This document shows, one piece after another, positions 40,790-54,500 of a stretch of DNA of 64,000 nucleotides. This DNA is from Struthidea cinerea (lineage: Eukaryota; Chordata; Aves; Passeriformes; Corcoracidae). The DNA is taken from positions 348,703-412,702 of the forward strand of contig VZTI01004954.1 in assembly GCA_013397865.1 (NCBI GenBank), written 5' to 3'. Position 1 is the stretch's first letter. Every line of letters starts with the position of its first letter. The notes under the pieces are model-generated. The model searched no databases, was not told where the DNA came from, and saw only the letters and a program-made list of their open reading frames with translations. Both the position numbers and the translations under genes were made by a program.

Positions 40790-40925
40790 GGGTCTGATGT
40801 GCTATTGATAACTAATATCGATCAAGCTGCAAAGGTGAATTTGATGTCCTTGGCATCATAACTCATTCTGCATAATTGCATCTTGTAGTTCTGCAATGTT
40901 TAATCTGCTTTGCAAATGGAGGCAC
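40790..40925. promoter_or_regulatory. AT-rich block with ATTGAT and ATCGAT (candidate enhancer)
   Basis: ATTGAT (40804-40809) and ATCGAT (40817-40822), both Onecut/Cux-like words, lie 7 bp apart, followed by a TGCATAATTGCA inverted repeat and TTTGCAAAT. It sits in the large intron 4. Enhancer status is inference. Confidence 0.22.
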
Positions 40926-41360
40926 TGGAAGAGGTTAAATGGGAAGAGTTCCTTCTGGAGCACCAGCCGGCCTGAGCAGATTTCTGCCTGGAGTTCTCAC
41001 CCAAATCTCTCTTCTGCAGCACCACACCACCCGCTGGCTGCTAAAACAAATATGTGAGGTTGAGTTTTTCACCAGATTGAGCTGATAGTGATGAAAAACA
41101 TGCCTGTTAAATCTCTGGGGTTTTTTATAATTGGGGAGAATATCTCTGAGACAGATGGGAAACTGCAGTGACCTGTGCAGGCTGCAAACTCCTCCATGAG
41201 TGACTGGCATGGTATTGATCCTTTTTTGTTTCAGCACTTCACCATCAGAGCACATTTTTGGATGCCTGGACTGGCTTGAGGAGTCTTTTCCTCCCTGTGC
41301 AGAAGCAGCTGATAATAGTTGGAGTGACCTGGTCAGGCAGAAATCCTTTCCTGATTGTGA

Positions 41361-41440
41361 GAAATAAAACCAAACTAAACCAAAACAAAGAATTCTAGGA
41401 AAAAAAACCCAAAACAAACTGAAAGACAACAAAAGAACAA
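41361..41440. repeat. A-rich CAAA/CCAAA-type simple sequence
   Basis: Repeated AAAC, CCAAA and ACAAA words over about 80 bp in intron 4. It could be a degraded poly-A tail or simple repeat; no element body is visible. Confidence 0.55.
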
Positions 41441-44400
41441 TAGTCTGAAGTACAGTTATTTAGTGTTGCTTATTTGGATATTACAGGGACCAAACTCCTA
41501 TGTGTCTGCAGACAGGAGCAACTAAACTGCTTCTTCCCTCCCTGCTCCTGGCTAGGGACACCTTTGTGCCTAGATAAGGTGACAGTCTGGCCTTTCAGTC
41601 CCACTGTACTGCCAGGGCCCCTGGAAAAGGTTTGTGCAGTGGGACCTCATGTCTCCTTACCCACTGTCCCACTGGCAGTGCTGTGTTATGATGATAGAGG
41701 CTGTGCTCCTGGCAGATTTTGGGGTCTTGCTGGTGATAATGCAAATGCTTCCAAGGATCAGGCCTGGGAACTTTTTGTGTTCATGCCTCTGCCTTCCAGA
41801 CAGGGCTGGATTTGAACGGGCTATGCACAGCAGAAGAATCTGTTTCCTTATAGCTCTTCTGCCCAGTTGTCCTGTCCTTGTTCCTCCCCCCTCTCTCCCC
41901 TGTTCCTGATACGATGGCTGGGAATAGTTCCGTCTCCCTTATTAAAGGCCTTTTTCCAGTGAAAACAACAATTAATGTGACCCCTTTCTGTCATATCTGC
42001 ATGACCTAAAAACCCCAAAAGTGTCGTTTCCCTGGACAGTGTGACTTCTCCACCCTGGGGGGAACTCCAGCTGTGCTGTGTGTCTGTGGCTGAGCACATG
42101 CTGGCCGTCCCAGGCAGGGCAGGGAGCGGCGGGGCTGCAGATGTTTTGGCTGTGCAGACTTCATGGTGCAAATTTCCAGGCCTTCCCTGGGGAAGCAGCA
42201 TTTGGAGCTGGAAGAGAAAAGAGCAGACGAGACAAAAGGATACAGTCACGCAGCCCTGAAACAGAGCCTGCTGCTGACACAGGCATAGCTTGGGTTTTCC
42301 CCTTGGATCTCCACTGCTCCCCAGCGGACGGAGTGCCAAACACATCTGGCAGCTCTGTCCCTTCACCCCTCACCTGGACAGGTGATGAATGAACGCTGTG
42401 GCTCTCTCTGCCAAAAAGGGCATTAGGAGATGGCTGTGGGATGCTTTTCCCAGGCTCCGGCTGTGCGTGCTGCCTTTCCTTGGGATCAGCTGTGTCTCGT
42501 TTCTTGTAGCTTCTTCTTCTGGAAGCAGGCTCTGGAGCTCTACTCTGAACCTGTAGGTAGAGAACTAATTCCTTGTGTGTCCTGGTCGTGTTCCCAGGTT
42601 CTTGACATACACATGGACACATTGCCACGCTTCATAAAGCAGCTCTTAAAGAAGAGTAGCAGAAGGGCTTGGGGAACATGACATATGGTCTCAGCAGGTC
42701 ACTTTGCCTGTCACTGCGCTTTCCCCCTCCACGTCACGCACAAGCTTGCTCTTTGTGTGTTTTCATGGGAATAGGGACTCCCTCTTGCTGTGTGTTTACC
42801 CCACAACTGGCACAATGTAGCACAAGTAGCAGTCAGAAGCTGTGCTGCTGCAAGAACAGTAAACTTTTGCAAGGATTTGATCTGTTTTTAAATGTCACAA
42901 GGAATGTGGCTCCCCCTAATCACTGCATCTTCCCCATTGAATGAATGCTGGGATATCTCTTCTCCACAGCTAACCCAAATTTCACTTCCCTGCAATTCAT
43001 CCTATTAGTTTTAGTTGCAAAGCATTGGGAATCTTGAAAAAGTTGTCATTCCTCCTTATTTTTTAATCCCTTTGACTATGTATAAGCAGTGTGGTGTCCC
43101 TTAAGTGACCTAAAGAAAGTTAAAAATCTTGGCAATTTTAGAATAGAATAGAGTTTTCTTCCACTGGAGTGGGAGAAACAAGTTTGAGATCCTGACCCCA
43201 GAGCTCCTTCATGTAGATCTCAGTGTTTGTGTCTTTTCATATTTAGTGGCTATTGCAGAAGAATTGTTAAAGCACAGTCCTGGGAGCCAGGACTCCTGGG
43301 TTCTCTCTCCCTCTCTGTTGTTAGGCTGCTGAGGAGAATCAGTTCCTCAACATTTTAATTTCTGTAAATAGGGGTAATGTAATAAATAGCATTGGAGTTG
43401 CCCTTTGGAAGGGGTGGGTCAGTCTGGAGAGTGATTATGGGCATTTGGTGCTGGGGGTCATGGAGGGGCACATACAGAGAGAGGTGTGGACATGTATCTC
43501 AGTGTGGGTGTGGGATTCCTCTTCCTCGTGCCCTCTGCACCCTGTTCCTGGTCTGTGCACGTGGGGTGGCCGTGACTGCTGTGACATGTGTGGGGAAAAC
43601 CTTTGCCTCAAACCAGGCTGGCAAGAATCAGAATCTCGCTGTGCTGCAATAATGCGGGAATTGGAGAACAGAGCAGGGTGATGGGTGGAGGTCTGGGCTG
43701 AGTAAGCCACAGGAGGGGTCTCCCAGCAGCTGAGCACATCCCCTGCGAGCTGGGATTTAGTGCCGTGTTATTAGAGATGACACTGCGAGATTGCCGTTGG
43801 CAGAACATCATTTACGCTGACAGTTGTAGCAGCTTGCTGCAGCAGTGTCCCAGGAAATGGATTTTTCAGCCAAATATTTGTATGAATGTGATAACAGGGA
43901 CAGAGCTTGGAGGCAGCTGAAGCACCTTCAGGTTTTTTGTTCTTTTAGGGTTTGTATTGCAGTGCCTTGCAGGTACCAAAGGAGAGCCTGGGACGGGGGT
44001 GGTTCCTGCTCCAAAGGGCTGTGGGAAAATACAGCTCTTGACTGGGATGAGCTTTAGGGATGGAGGGGAAGGTGGTGATGAAGTGAGCAACACTCGCAGT
44101 TGGCCACCACCTTGCAGAAACAGACGTGCTGTTACTGCAAGTAGATTTTCAGTCCCTGCATGTGCGAATGACGTGCTGGATGCTGGCTTGGCGCTCAGCC
44201 TGAGCCCTGGCCACGTGCTCTGCTCCTCTTGCAGCTTCCAACACAGGTACTGGGCAGCCAGGGGACAGGGAACTTTGGATTTGGGTCAGTGCTGCTCTGG
44301 GCTGACCTCCCTGACCTCAGCTCGTTGATTCCATGTGTGCTGCCATCAACGGAGAAGGGCAGTGTTAACCAGAGTGGAGGGATGGTCCCACCTGGGTTGG

Positions 44401-47034
44401 GGTGGTCTTCCTCTGGCAGAAACCCATTGCAGGGGCAGCAGGGCCCTGTGGGGTTGTGAGGGCAGAGCTATCCACAGCTGTGTGTGGGCATGGCACACTT
44501 CTTCTGGGAGGCAAGAGTCATGGGAATGTGTAGGGAGAGAAATTCTGGGGTGGGATAACACAGCTGCATTTTTGATGTGAGTTGTTGGTGTAACCAGCAA
44601 GTGATGCATCACCTCTGGAGAAGGAGACATCCCAGTTCTGATCTGCAAATGCCATGTTCCTATTCCCTGTGCCTCCTGTGCTGGACACAGACCTGTAACT
44701 TTTCCCTCTCTCCTTTTAGCATCCTGTTTTTCTTTGCCCTCTGGTCTCTCACGTCACCAGTAGTTAAGCAGAGAACTGCTCTCCACTTGACATCCCAAAA
44801 GCTCAGCCATGAGGACTCTGTTTACAAGTGTTTCACAGCTCTGGTTTCCTGGGAAGCTGTTTGCATAATGCATCTGATGGATTCTGTAAAATGCTGTTGC
44901 TCCTGCCTGTGGCAGAAGGTGCTAAGCAAGCCATGGTAAGTGTGAATTCAGAGGATGGCAAGATCAAGGAGGAGATACACAACATTTCATGCTTAATAAA
45001 TAGATCTTTAAAGCTAGAAGTGACTTTCTGCCTAACAAGCTGTAAACTTTAACTCCATCTCCCTTTTACTGAGCCTGGCAATGCTGGTGGGTTTGGAGCA
45101 CACGTGGAACAGGATTGAGCCCATAGATGTTGGGTGAAACTTGTGAAGGTCTGGTGCAGACATGTCAGGCACCCATCCAAACACACAGCTCTGCTTGGCT
45201 GGGGTTCCTATGGGGCCAACATGCATCACACCCCTCACATTGCCGAGGGAAAACTGCTCGTAGCTCCAGTGTCAGCAGCTTGCTCTGGGAGCCCAAGGGG
45301 AGTTCCAGCTCAGCTGTCTGTGAAGTTCCATGGGGCTATGATATGCCACACTCCTGACAGCTCCAGCAGCCCACAGTGACAGAGGGTTTGATACAAAATG
45401 CAGAGCCCTCACCTCCCATTAAGCACAACAGCTAAGCCTGGGGATGGCACCGAAGTGAGTGGCAACAGAGGTGTCAAGGATAATAGAGCAGAACAAGGGA
45501 TGTACGGCTGGGAATAGGTGAGCTGTTTCCAGGTCCTGAGGGGAAACTGGTCTAATCCACATGCAGTGGTAGCTGTGCATGACGTTTAGAGCTGTCAGAT
45601 GTGGCCAGGCTCATGTGTAACTCTCCCTCCAGCTCCTGAAGACTAGGGATGTCTGGATTCAGGTATGGTTTGTGGTCCTCTGGTGTTCTCCACATGCATC
45701 TCTTACTAATTCAGGTCTGCTGCGCTTTTGAGGCTTCCTGAAATAACAGCTGGTGTTTGATAAGGCTCAGACTGAAGCAGGACTTAAGCAGTAGGCTCCA
45801 TTCAGTTCTTCTCAGAGTCCCTTGGTGGTGGTGCAATCCTGTGGTGCATCAGCGCATCTGCACTACAGGGATCACACCTGGCCTGTCCCGGAGAGTGTGG
45901 GACAGGCTGTGCCTGCATGGGGAGGCTGGAAGGAGCTAGGAATAGAGACCATAATTAGGTCAGCAGCTTGCAGTGGGCTGTGGACAGGAAGGTTGATGTG
46001 GTTGGGCTCCTGATGACACTTGTTAATTATTAATCATTGGTGTTACAGCTGTGCCTCAGCAGCTCTCTGAGGCTGAGGGCTAGCGGTACCCTCCGGCACT
46101 GAAAATGTCCAGCAGCTGGAGTGAGGATGTTGGAAGTGTCTGGAGGCATAGCAAAGCTCATGGTGGTGTCTAATCCCATTACTTTCGACATGGGATAGAC
46201 ATACGGAGCAACCTTGTCTCTGTCTCTAAAGACCCACCAGTACCTACAGGCCTGGAGGTGCTAAGGAACAGGAATGGGAGGAGTGGGCCTGGGTCACAGG
46301 GAAGGCCGAGTCAGGAGCAGAGCTGTGCTGCTCTGAGCCCTTGCTTGGATATCTTGGATGCCAGGGATCACTCAGAACACAGCCAGGAGTTTGCCTTCAG
46401 TAACAGAGATGTTTTTGCCCAACTCTGTTTCTGGTGCAGCCAGGGGGCAATGCCATGTGGATTGTAGACAAGAATGAGGAGCAGGAAGAGAGAGGAAGGA
46501 TGGGATAAGGAGGGGCAGGTGGTGTTACCAAACACTGTCTTAATGTGCAGCCTTAGACAGATCAGGGTTCTCTGTGGCACCCAGCAAGTGTCCAGCCAAA
46601 GGGCTTTGACAGAATCTGTGGATATCAGTGATGATCTTTCCCCATGGAAAGCCAGCTTTTCTTTTAGACTTTTCCTAGAAAAACAGATTTGCATTGTCCT
46701 GAGTGAATGCAGATGCATCCATCTGCTTTTAGTTCTCCCTTCCAAGTTGGCAGTCTCGGTTTGCTGCCAGACTGTGTTACTGTGGGCTCCCAGCGTGTTG
46801 TGTGTTCACAGCATCACTTGTGGGAAGCATTCTGTGTACCTGGCATCAGGGGGACCCCACTGCAAAATCCCTTCCCAAAATGTTCCTCTTTTCAAAGCTG
46901 CTCAGGACAGTGGATGCTGCTCTGGCAGAGGGAATGGGGCAGAGCAGGAGCCGTGGTCACAGAGGAAGCAGGTTGTGTCCTCCTGCACAGTCCAGGGCCT
47001 CCAGCCTCATCCCTCTCTGCTGTCGCTGGATGTG

Positions 47035-47083
47035 CCTGAATTGCAAATGAATGTGATGTTGCAAATAAATCTGAATTGCAAAT
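47035..47083. repeat. Three spaced TTGCAAAT copies
   Basis: TTGCAAAT occurs at 47041-47048, 47059-47066 and 47076-47083 (spacings 18 and 17). The first and third are preceded by CTGAA. It is either a decayed minisatellite or clustered octamer-like sites. Confidence 0.6.
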
Positions 47084-48360
47084 AGATCTGATGAAATAGG
47101 TGTCAGCCCCTGGGAAACATCAGCCTCAGAACACAAGGAGGAAGTGACTGGAGTGAAATGGCTCCAGTCACTGAGGCAGGGTGAGTCAGGAGGAGTTTCA
47201 GGGTGACTTGTGAGCCACAAGGGGCTTCTGTTGACCATGTCTCTGTGTCATTTCTCTGCAAGAGGTAAAAAAAAAAGCCTTACAGCTTTTTTTTTCTTGG
47301 ATCTTCCTCACGTATCATCCCGGAAGGTGATGTGCTGCCCTAGGATAATGACAAAGAGAGCTGGTGTAATGATGGTTAAAAAGGCATGAGGATGTTCCCA
47401 CTGAATCCCAGAGGCTGGCGAGCTTATGGCCCCAGGACCATTTCATGTTTACTGATTTGGAGGGGGTGTCTATATTTAAATCATGGATACTGTGGCTTTT
47501 GTCAAGGGTCTTCTGATGCTCTCTGGCTATTACTTTTGCACCTTTACTTCTGTGAATGACTGTGTTGTGAACCCTGAGCACATGGAGTCCCAGAGATGCT
47601 GAGAGATGTGCCCAGAGCAGCACAGTGAGTTAGTGACAGAGACCACGGGAGACTGTCTTGAACCACTGGACCAGAGCCTGGTCCTGCTGGGCAGCTGGGA
47701 TATTATCCTGACTGGTTGTCAGCCATGGGACATTCCTGGTGTACTGTGGAGGTTCCTGTTGCAGTGGTGACTTTGCAAAGCAGCCTCTTGCAGCCCTTGT
47801 TTTTCTAGTCCACGTTTTTGGCAGCTGCTGGGGAATGGCTGGGGCTTGCAGTGCTTTAAGGGCTCAGCTTGAGTAACATAAGCTGTCTGGGTCTTAGGGT
47901 TAGGGTAGGGAGGCTACTCTGCTGTTGTCCACAGAGACACAGAGGTACCTCTGCTTCTTTCTTCACTTCTCCTTGTTGGCCTCTCACTTGATTTAGAGGC
48001 TCAACTTCCTCTGTACACTGAGTGACTTTCTTATAAGGAGTTTGTGTACACAAAAGTCTGTGAAAATGTGCCAAGGAAGGCCTATTAATCAGTAGTTACT
48101 ATCTAAAATGGTGACGCTATCAATGCTGCTCCAACACAGTCCTTCTGTCAGGTCTCAGCATCCACTGTGCCCTGAGCTGGGGTTTCCTATTGCCTGTGCC
48201 ACATTCCAGCTCCATGGGCTGCTGCTCTGCCTCCCAGAAGTTCTCTGTGATGTATCTTCAGGCTTCTGAGGATTCAGATGCCTGAAGGCCTGAGGTGTCC
48301 AACCTTTTGGCCTGTGGCAGAAGCCAGAAGAGCCCCAGTTCTCAGAGCTCTCTGCAGTGG

Positions 48361-48515
48361 GGCCGCCTGGCTGCGGCTGCCGGGACAGCTCCTGTTTATT
48401 TTGCCTGGCTCCGGCTCGGAGCGGTGCAAATGGAGGCGCTTCCAAGCGCTCTGGGGAAGCGAGCAGGAATTCGTCGTGCAGTCTGGCTGGCTCCCGTCCC
48501 TTTTGGCGTGACGAG
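48361..48515. promoter_or_regulatory. CpG-dense patch inside intron 4 (candidate regulatory element)
   Basis: I count 14 CpG dinucleotides in about 150 bp, against a strongly CpG-depleted background and far from any coding exon. Such local CpG retention usually marks unmethylated regulatory DNA, an alternative promoter, or a former exon or pseudogene. No TATA box or coding similarity was recognised. Function is inferred only. Confidence 0.35.
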
Positions 48516-51500
48516 GAGCACTTCCAAATGCATGTACGCAAACAGAGAGCTAATGTTGACAGCTTTACAAGAGCTGGAGTGGTGGGCAGAGCACACTCTG
48601 ACTGCTTTGCCGCAGAGCTAAATGTACCCTGGACATACAAAACTCCATAGCCTGAAGGATCAAGTGTTTGGGGAGTGGGGGAAGAGCCCCCCTAAAAACC
48701 CAAGGCAGTTCCTGGAAACTTGCCACTTTTTCTGGGCTTCTGGTTACAGAGAGTTCAGGGTGTCAGCTTGTGGCTGAGCTAGTACATTAAAGGATTTAAT
48801 TTCTGAGCTGAAATCTGTCAGCTGTATAAAGAAGTTGAGAGGAATGAAAGAGTATTGCCTGATGGCCCCTTTGCCTGTCTGGACTGGGACCCATGTGCTC
48901 CCAGGGCTTCCAGACACAGGATGTGGAACTGGGGAAGATGTTGGACAGGCTCTTTCTCAAGCCGAATAAGAAACTGTTCCAAGAGCAGCTTCTCCTGCCC
49001 CACTCTGTGGAGAGACCCCAGAAGCTGTGGCAGGTGGTGGTCTGAGGAGTGTGTCTAGGTCATAAATGGACACTCCTCATCCAAACTAGTTAATCTCTCT
49101 CCATCTTTTTTTAATCAGAGAAATGTATTTAATCTGTTAAATTCTCTGTTTTTCACATATGTGCAAACACAGGAGAGGAGCAGATTTTGTGAAGTGTAGG
49201 TTGGACCATATGTTTTAGGATCTGTTTGCTGACTTCTTTGTTGGAGATTTCGGGATTGTAGTTTTGAGATACAAGTGCTGTATGTGGAGGTCTTTTAATA
49301 ACACTAAGAAAGTGATTGAACTGTTTTAATCACTTACACGTTTCTTTGTGTGCTGCTTTAAAGATGATGGGATGTGTCACTGCTCTGTTGCAGCACCAAC
49401 TTAATGAGGAAGAGAGACTCCCCATTCCAAAACGTGGAGATAAATTCTTCCCTGTTCAGCTTTTCAGTTCAATGTTTGCATTGACAAATGCATAATTGCT
49501 TACAAAATGTTTGGAAGACATGAGGTAAAAAGACAATACAAAACTGATTTATTGAGCTCATCTGTATTATTGGGCAGAAATAGCCTGTTATGCCACTACA
49601 CTGAGCAATGGAAGCAGAGTTCCTTTTCAGCCTCCCTTCCTGGATGACTCCTGTGCTGACACAGACACTCCACAGCTGCCTGGGAAGGGAAAGGAAAGGA
49701 ACACTTCTGTGAGCACTACTGCTGACACATTGTACTGGGACAACCTCTGCAGTCCCAGTACCAAAGCATTGTTCGTGCTGGGGTTTCTGCTGAGGCTCAC
49801 ACCTGAAAGATCCTGCAAGGCTTGGGAACCAAAGGCTGCAGAGGAGGAGCTCTGAAAGCACTAAAGTTTGGAGAATTGAATCCATAATCTTGTAACCAAA
49901 AGTCATCCCATCCTTCAGTGACTGGAAAACAGAACTTGGATCCAAACTGCTGCAGGCACCAATATAGCAGAGGTGGGAGAAAAACCCCAAAAAGTCAATG
50001 GTAATTTTCAGAAAGGATATGTGCTTGCATTTGGGGTAAGAGGAGGCAATTTTTGACTTAGGATACTTGGGAAGGCCTGATTGATGGTGTTAAAAGGGCA
50101 CCACTCACCTTGTCTAGTCACTTACGAAAAGTCCCTCATGCCAGTCCTTTTTGCTTTCCTGTTTGCAAAGCTGTGCCTTGCCATTTTCAGGTGAGAACAG
50201 TTAGAAAAGAAGAAATGCCTATTGCTAAACATGCTCAGGTGTGAGATCGGACATTGTTTATATTGCCCCCAAAGCAAATATTCCCTAGTGTTTGGATACA
50301 ACCAGGCAAGAGTCCTGCCTAGAGATTTTACATGCTGGTTATCCTGTCCTGAAGTAGAAATAAATTACAGATAAATTTCCAGGGCAGTGTAAAGGGAAGA
50401 GGAAGGCAGGTCTGGAGGATGTTTTTCTGCTCCACAGTTGCTGTCAGCTTTTTCCCTAGCAGTCCAGGAGGTCTGTGAGTTATCCAAGAAAAGGGAGAGA
50501 GCTGGGGAGTGGGAGTAGGACATGCTCTGCAAACACAGCGCCCACATTTTTGAAGGTGTGTGCTTTGCAATGGGTAATTTGCTCCTTTATTGTCTGCAGA
50601 ATAACAGCAGTGACAGCATTGACTTTCTCTAATGAACAGCTGCTCAGTGCTAGGATCTATTCCCAGAGGAGGCTCGCAGGGATGAATAAGGTTTCATGCT
50701 CCTCCTCCGGAGAGGGTGAGAAAGTTCGCAGAACAGAACATTGTTGCTTGATTGTTGGAGATCTCCAAATCGTGACCTGCTGACAGCTGAGAGCTGAATG
50801 TGTCGCCATGCAAGTCATGTTTAACCTTCCAGCACTTTTGCCGAGGCAGGGTGTTCATGGAATCAGGAGAGAGGTGTTAGTTCCCATCCAAGAAGTCATC
50901 CTCTTGTCACTGCAAACGACCATCACAAATTGGCTGAACAAAAAGCATTTTCCTCCTGTTGCACTGCCTGAATTCTTTGCTGATACTCTACACTAACAAG
51001 AGCAGGGAGGCGGGAGAGGATCACTCTTGAATTATGGATGCATTAGAGGCAGAGCCAAGTTAGGAACTCTTGGAGCTGGAAATCACTGATGGATGTTATA
51101 ACTCAAGCCATAAGCTCAAATAAACATTTTGAGCTTTGTCCCAAGCAGCTCCCCTTGGTGCCTCCCTGCTTAGAGTTCACCTTCACTGTGAAATGACACA
51201 GTTGGATTTGTGGAGATCAGGCAGCCTTGGGAGTGGGCTGAGGTGAGCCTGGCCACTCACTCACAGGTTCCCTGTTCTCCCCTCTCCATCTCCCTTTGGG
51301 TTTATAACACACATGATCATAAGTGCTTTGTTGTATTTCCTCTGTGCCTGCCCTGAACCCAGCTCCAGGCACTGAGGAGTGCCTGTGAGAGCAGGGGTAC
51401 AACCAAGTGGAGCACCCAAGTTTGGCCTATCTCTCCTGTCTCGTGATAGGAAAGTAGAAAAACACATAAACCGAGAAGTCCTCTGTAGTGAGTCATTTGG

Positions 51501-54500
51501 AAACAGTAAACTGCAGGCAATATATCGAAATATTTCTGCAGCTGATCGGTAAGTCTGGTCTCTCGGTCTGTGGTAGCATTTTTGTTGTCTCCCCATGCAG
51601 GGGTTAATGAACTGTGCAGGAAGGGAGCTGCCTTCTCAAACTCTTTCAATGCCCCGAGAATTTCCGTCAGTTCTGTCCACTACTCCCAGTGATCCCAGAA
51701 CCATTCCTGGCACCCCATAGGTGTTTTTTCCAGTAAAAGAGGGTAAAATTGATCCATCTGATTCAGAAGGGTAGAAAGTCCACAAAGGCCTCAGTGTTGG
51801 CAAGTTTTGATGTGAATCCAGGGGTTGTGCCTTGGGCTGTGCAAGGCTTTTGCCTGGAGCAGCTCTGCTGTTTGGAGAGACAAAACAAAGCTGGCAGAGG
51901 GGGAGAAATCTCAAAGCCTAAGTTTTGAATAACAGCTCTATGAAAGCTTTTAATGCCCCAGAGCAGCCAGCACGGTGCAGATGCATTCAGTGACCTGTTT
52001 TGTTCAGGCAGTGAAAGATGTCTTGGAAACTTCAGCTCTTTTTTTTCCTTTGGTTCTGACAATATTCCCTCTTGACCTGAAATTGTCTTAATGGCAGTGG
52101 AGACAAAAACCCTCACGTTGCTTTTGCTCTTTGATGTGTGTTGGAATGCCCTGTGTGGAAGTTTTCCTGCTTAGCTGAGTACTGTTCTTGGGAACTCCTC
52201 AATGGAACACAGTTTGTAGGAGTGAAGTTGCTGGTTGGTCCAACCAGCCTAGAGAGGTGACAAGGGGAAAATGTGCTCCAAAGGGGCTCAGTTTGAAGAG
52301 AAACTTGACTTGTGGACTTGCTCTGAGAGACCCACAATGGAATACAAAGCTGGAGAGAAATGTGTTTGTGTGAGCAAGAAGTGTAGGGGGCATTCATCCA
52401 TGCACACACCCAGGAATGCACTGGGAAGGCAAGCAGAGCTGTTTATGTTTGTAATATAATTTTCAGTAATAATCAGATGTGGGGGCTGGACTAATATGTT
52501 TTCCCAAAAGTTTTCAAGGCTGAAACTACGGTAAAACCCCTCTCCTAGTGACTGACAGTACTACCAGGCAGCTGTCAGGGACCAACTGATGTGGAACAAG
52601 TGCCTTCAGGTGAAGCTTCTATAACCTGTAAAGTGCCTTTGCCAGTCAGCACCTGGGGCCATGCACCTGATGGAACAGACGAGTGTTTAAGTCAGGTTTG
52701 AGGAGCTTTCTCTCTTTCTCTGCCCTAAGCTTGGTAGAGAAATCTGCTTGAAAATCTGGCAGGGAATATATTACCATCTGGCCGGTGTTATTTTTTTTAC
52801 TCTAGATTTATTTTTTCCCCCAGCAGTGCAGAAAAGGACAGCTTTTTGCACACAGGCATGTCTCAGCCATGTCCTGCCCAGCAGGTACATGGCAGCTGGT
52901 GGTGTTGGGTAAAGAATCTCACTCCCATGGTAGGCTGGAAGTCTTACCGTGGATATTCCTGCTCCCAGGATGTGGGGTGTCAGCTGCTGCCCTGCTCATT
53001 TTCATCAGAAGCTGCCATGGCCCCGCAGGCAATGATGGGTGTCCAGGGTGGGCAGATTTGGCTTGCTGAGCCCTGTGCAGGGTGAGCTGGGCCTGAGCCT
53101 GGGCTGTGTGGAGATGTGTGACCTCATCCAGCCTTGCTCAGCACAGAGCAGCTCCTCACCTGGCTCCTTTGCACCACTTTTCCCAGCTTGTTCATCACAA
53201 CTTACTGGGTTCTCCAGAGTCTTTCCAGCACTGTGGCCTTCTCTGCAATGGCTGCTGTAAAACCCTTTTCCTTTGTTTCTGATGCTTTTTCATGTGTTTC
53301 CTTCCAAATCCTGGCTGGAAAGCTCCTTGTTCTTTCTCCAACGTTGCCTCATCCCTCTGTGCCATACAGGGTAGAGGTCTCGCATTAACAATGTGCAGAG
53401 CAGCCTCACCCGTCCAGCTGGGCCTCACTGGAGTCCCTGTTCTCAGTTCTTGCACAGTTCTAATGATTACTTGTGGATTTTAGTGCTTTGTTGAACTGGA
53501 GCTGGAGTTAAAAGAAAGCTGCTGTTTCAGAGAGCCTTGAGTTTCTCTGATCCTTGAGCTTACATGCCTGGTGTGGAAGCTCTCGTGCCAGTTTTTGCAT
53601 TAAGCCCATTTTCTGTCTCAGTAGTTCAGAGTGACCAGGATTTTGATCTGTTTGTCAGTGAATTCTTGGAATCTGTATCTGCCGTGTTTTCTTCCTGTCC
53701 ATTTGCTGTCCCCCAAGCTGTCCTTCTGCAGCCAGGCATGCTGTCTGTGAGGCTGAAGGTGTCCGTGGATGTGGATGATGGGAGCGGCAGGGGACGTGAC
53801 GGAGCAAAGCCCTGGCCAGCCCAGGAGACTGGGTTTGCCTGTCCACACCAGCCCCTCTGTGTAGGGTACTTGTTCCGCTGGAAGGAGGACAGCTGGCCTG
53901 GCTCTTCCCTGCCCCAGGGCAGCTCCTCTTGCTGGTGTTTGCCCAGGGCTGGGCTTGCATGTCAGCATGGTCCAGCCACTGCCCCAGGTCAAGCCCTGTG
54001 GGCGCTCCTCGGTCTCTGCTTCCATCTGCTGGACAAGCACTGGCTCCTGCTCACTCCTAGTTTCCCTTGGTGCCTCAGGGATTCTGCTGGCTGCTTTTGA
54101 CTGTGCTCACGTAATACTAGAGCTGGAAATCCCTTTCACGCACGTATGGACTGTGAGAACATTTCAGTGTGGAACCAACTCTTTGGCAAGACTGCCCTGC
54201 TTAGATTGACTGGCACCGAGCCTGGGGCTGGGCTGAGCACAGCACATTCAGTGCAGCCCTGTGTGGCCTCCTGCCATGCAGGCAGCTCTGCCTGTGAGGC
54301 TGAAGCTCCTCTGGTTTATATCCCCAAGGAATTCAGATACAAGTGAGTTGTTTGGATGCTGCATGAATGGCCAGTGAGGGTCTCCAGAAGTGACCCCAGA
54401 GCAGGTGCTAGAGGACAGCATGTGAAAAAACTGGCAGGGAGGACATGGTGCTTTCCTTGGACATCTCCCTCAGCATCTGACAGTCAGGGTCCCAGTCAGA

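Noticed and set aside
47893..47912. Telomere-like TTAGGG words.
   Set aside because: Fewer than three units and imperfect; too short to call an interstitial telomeric repeat.
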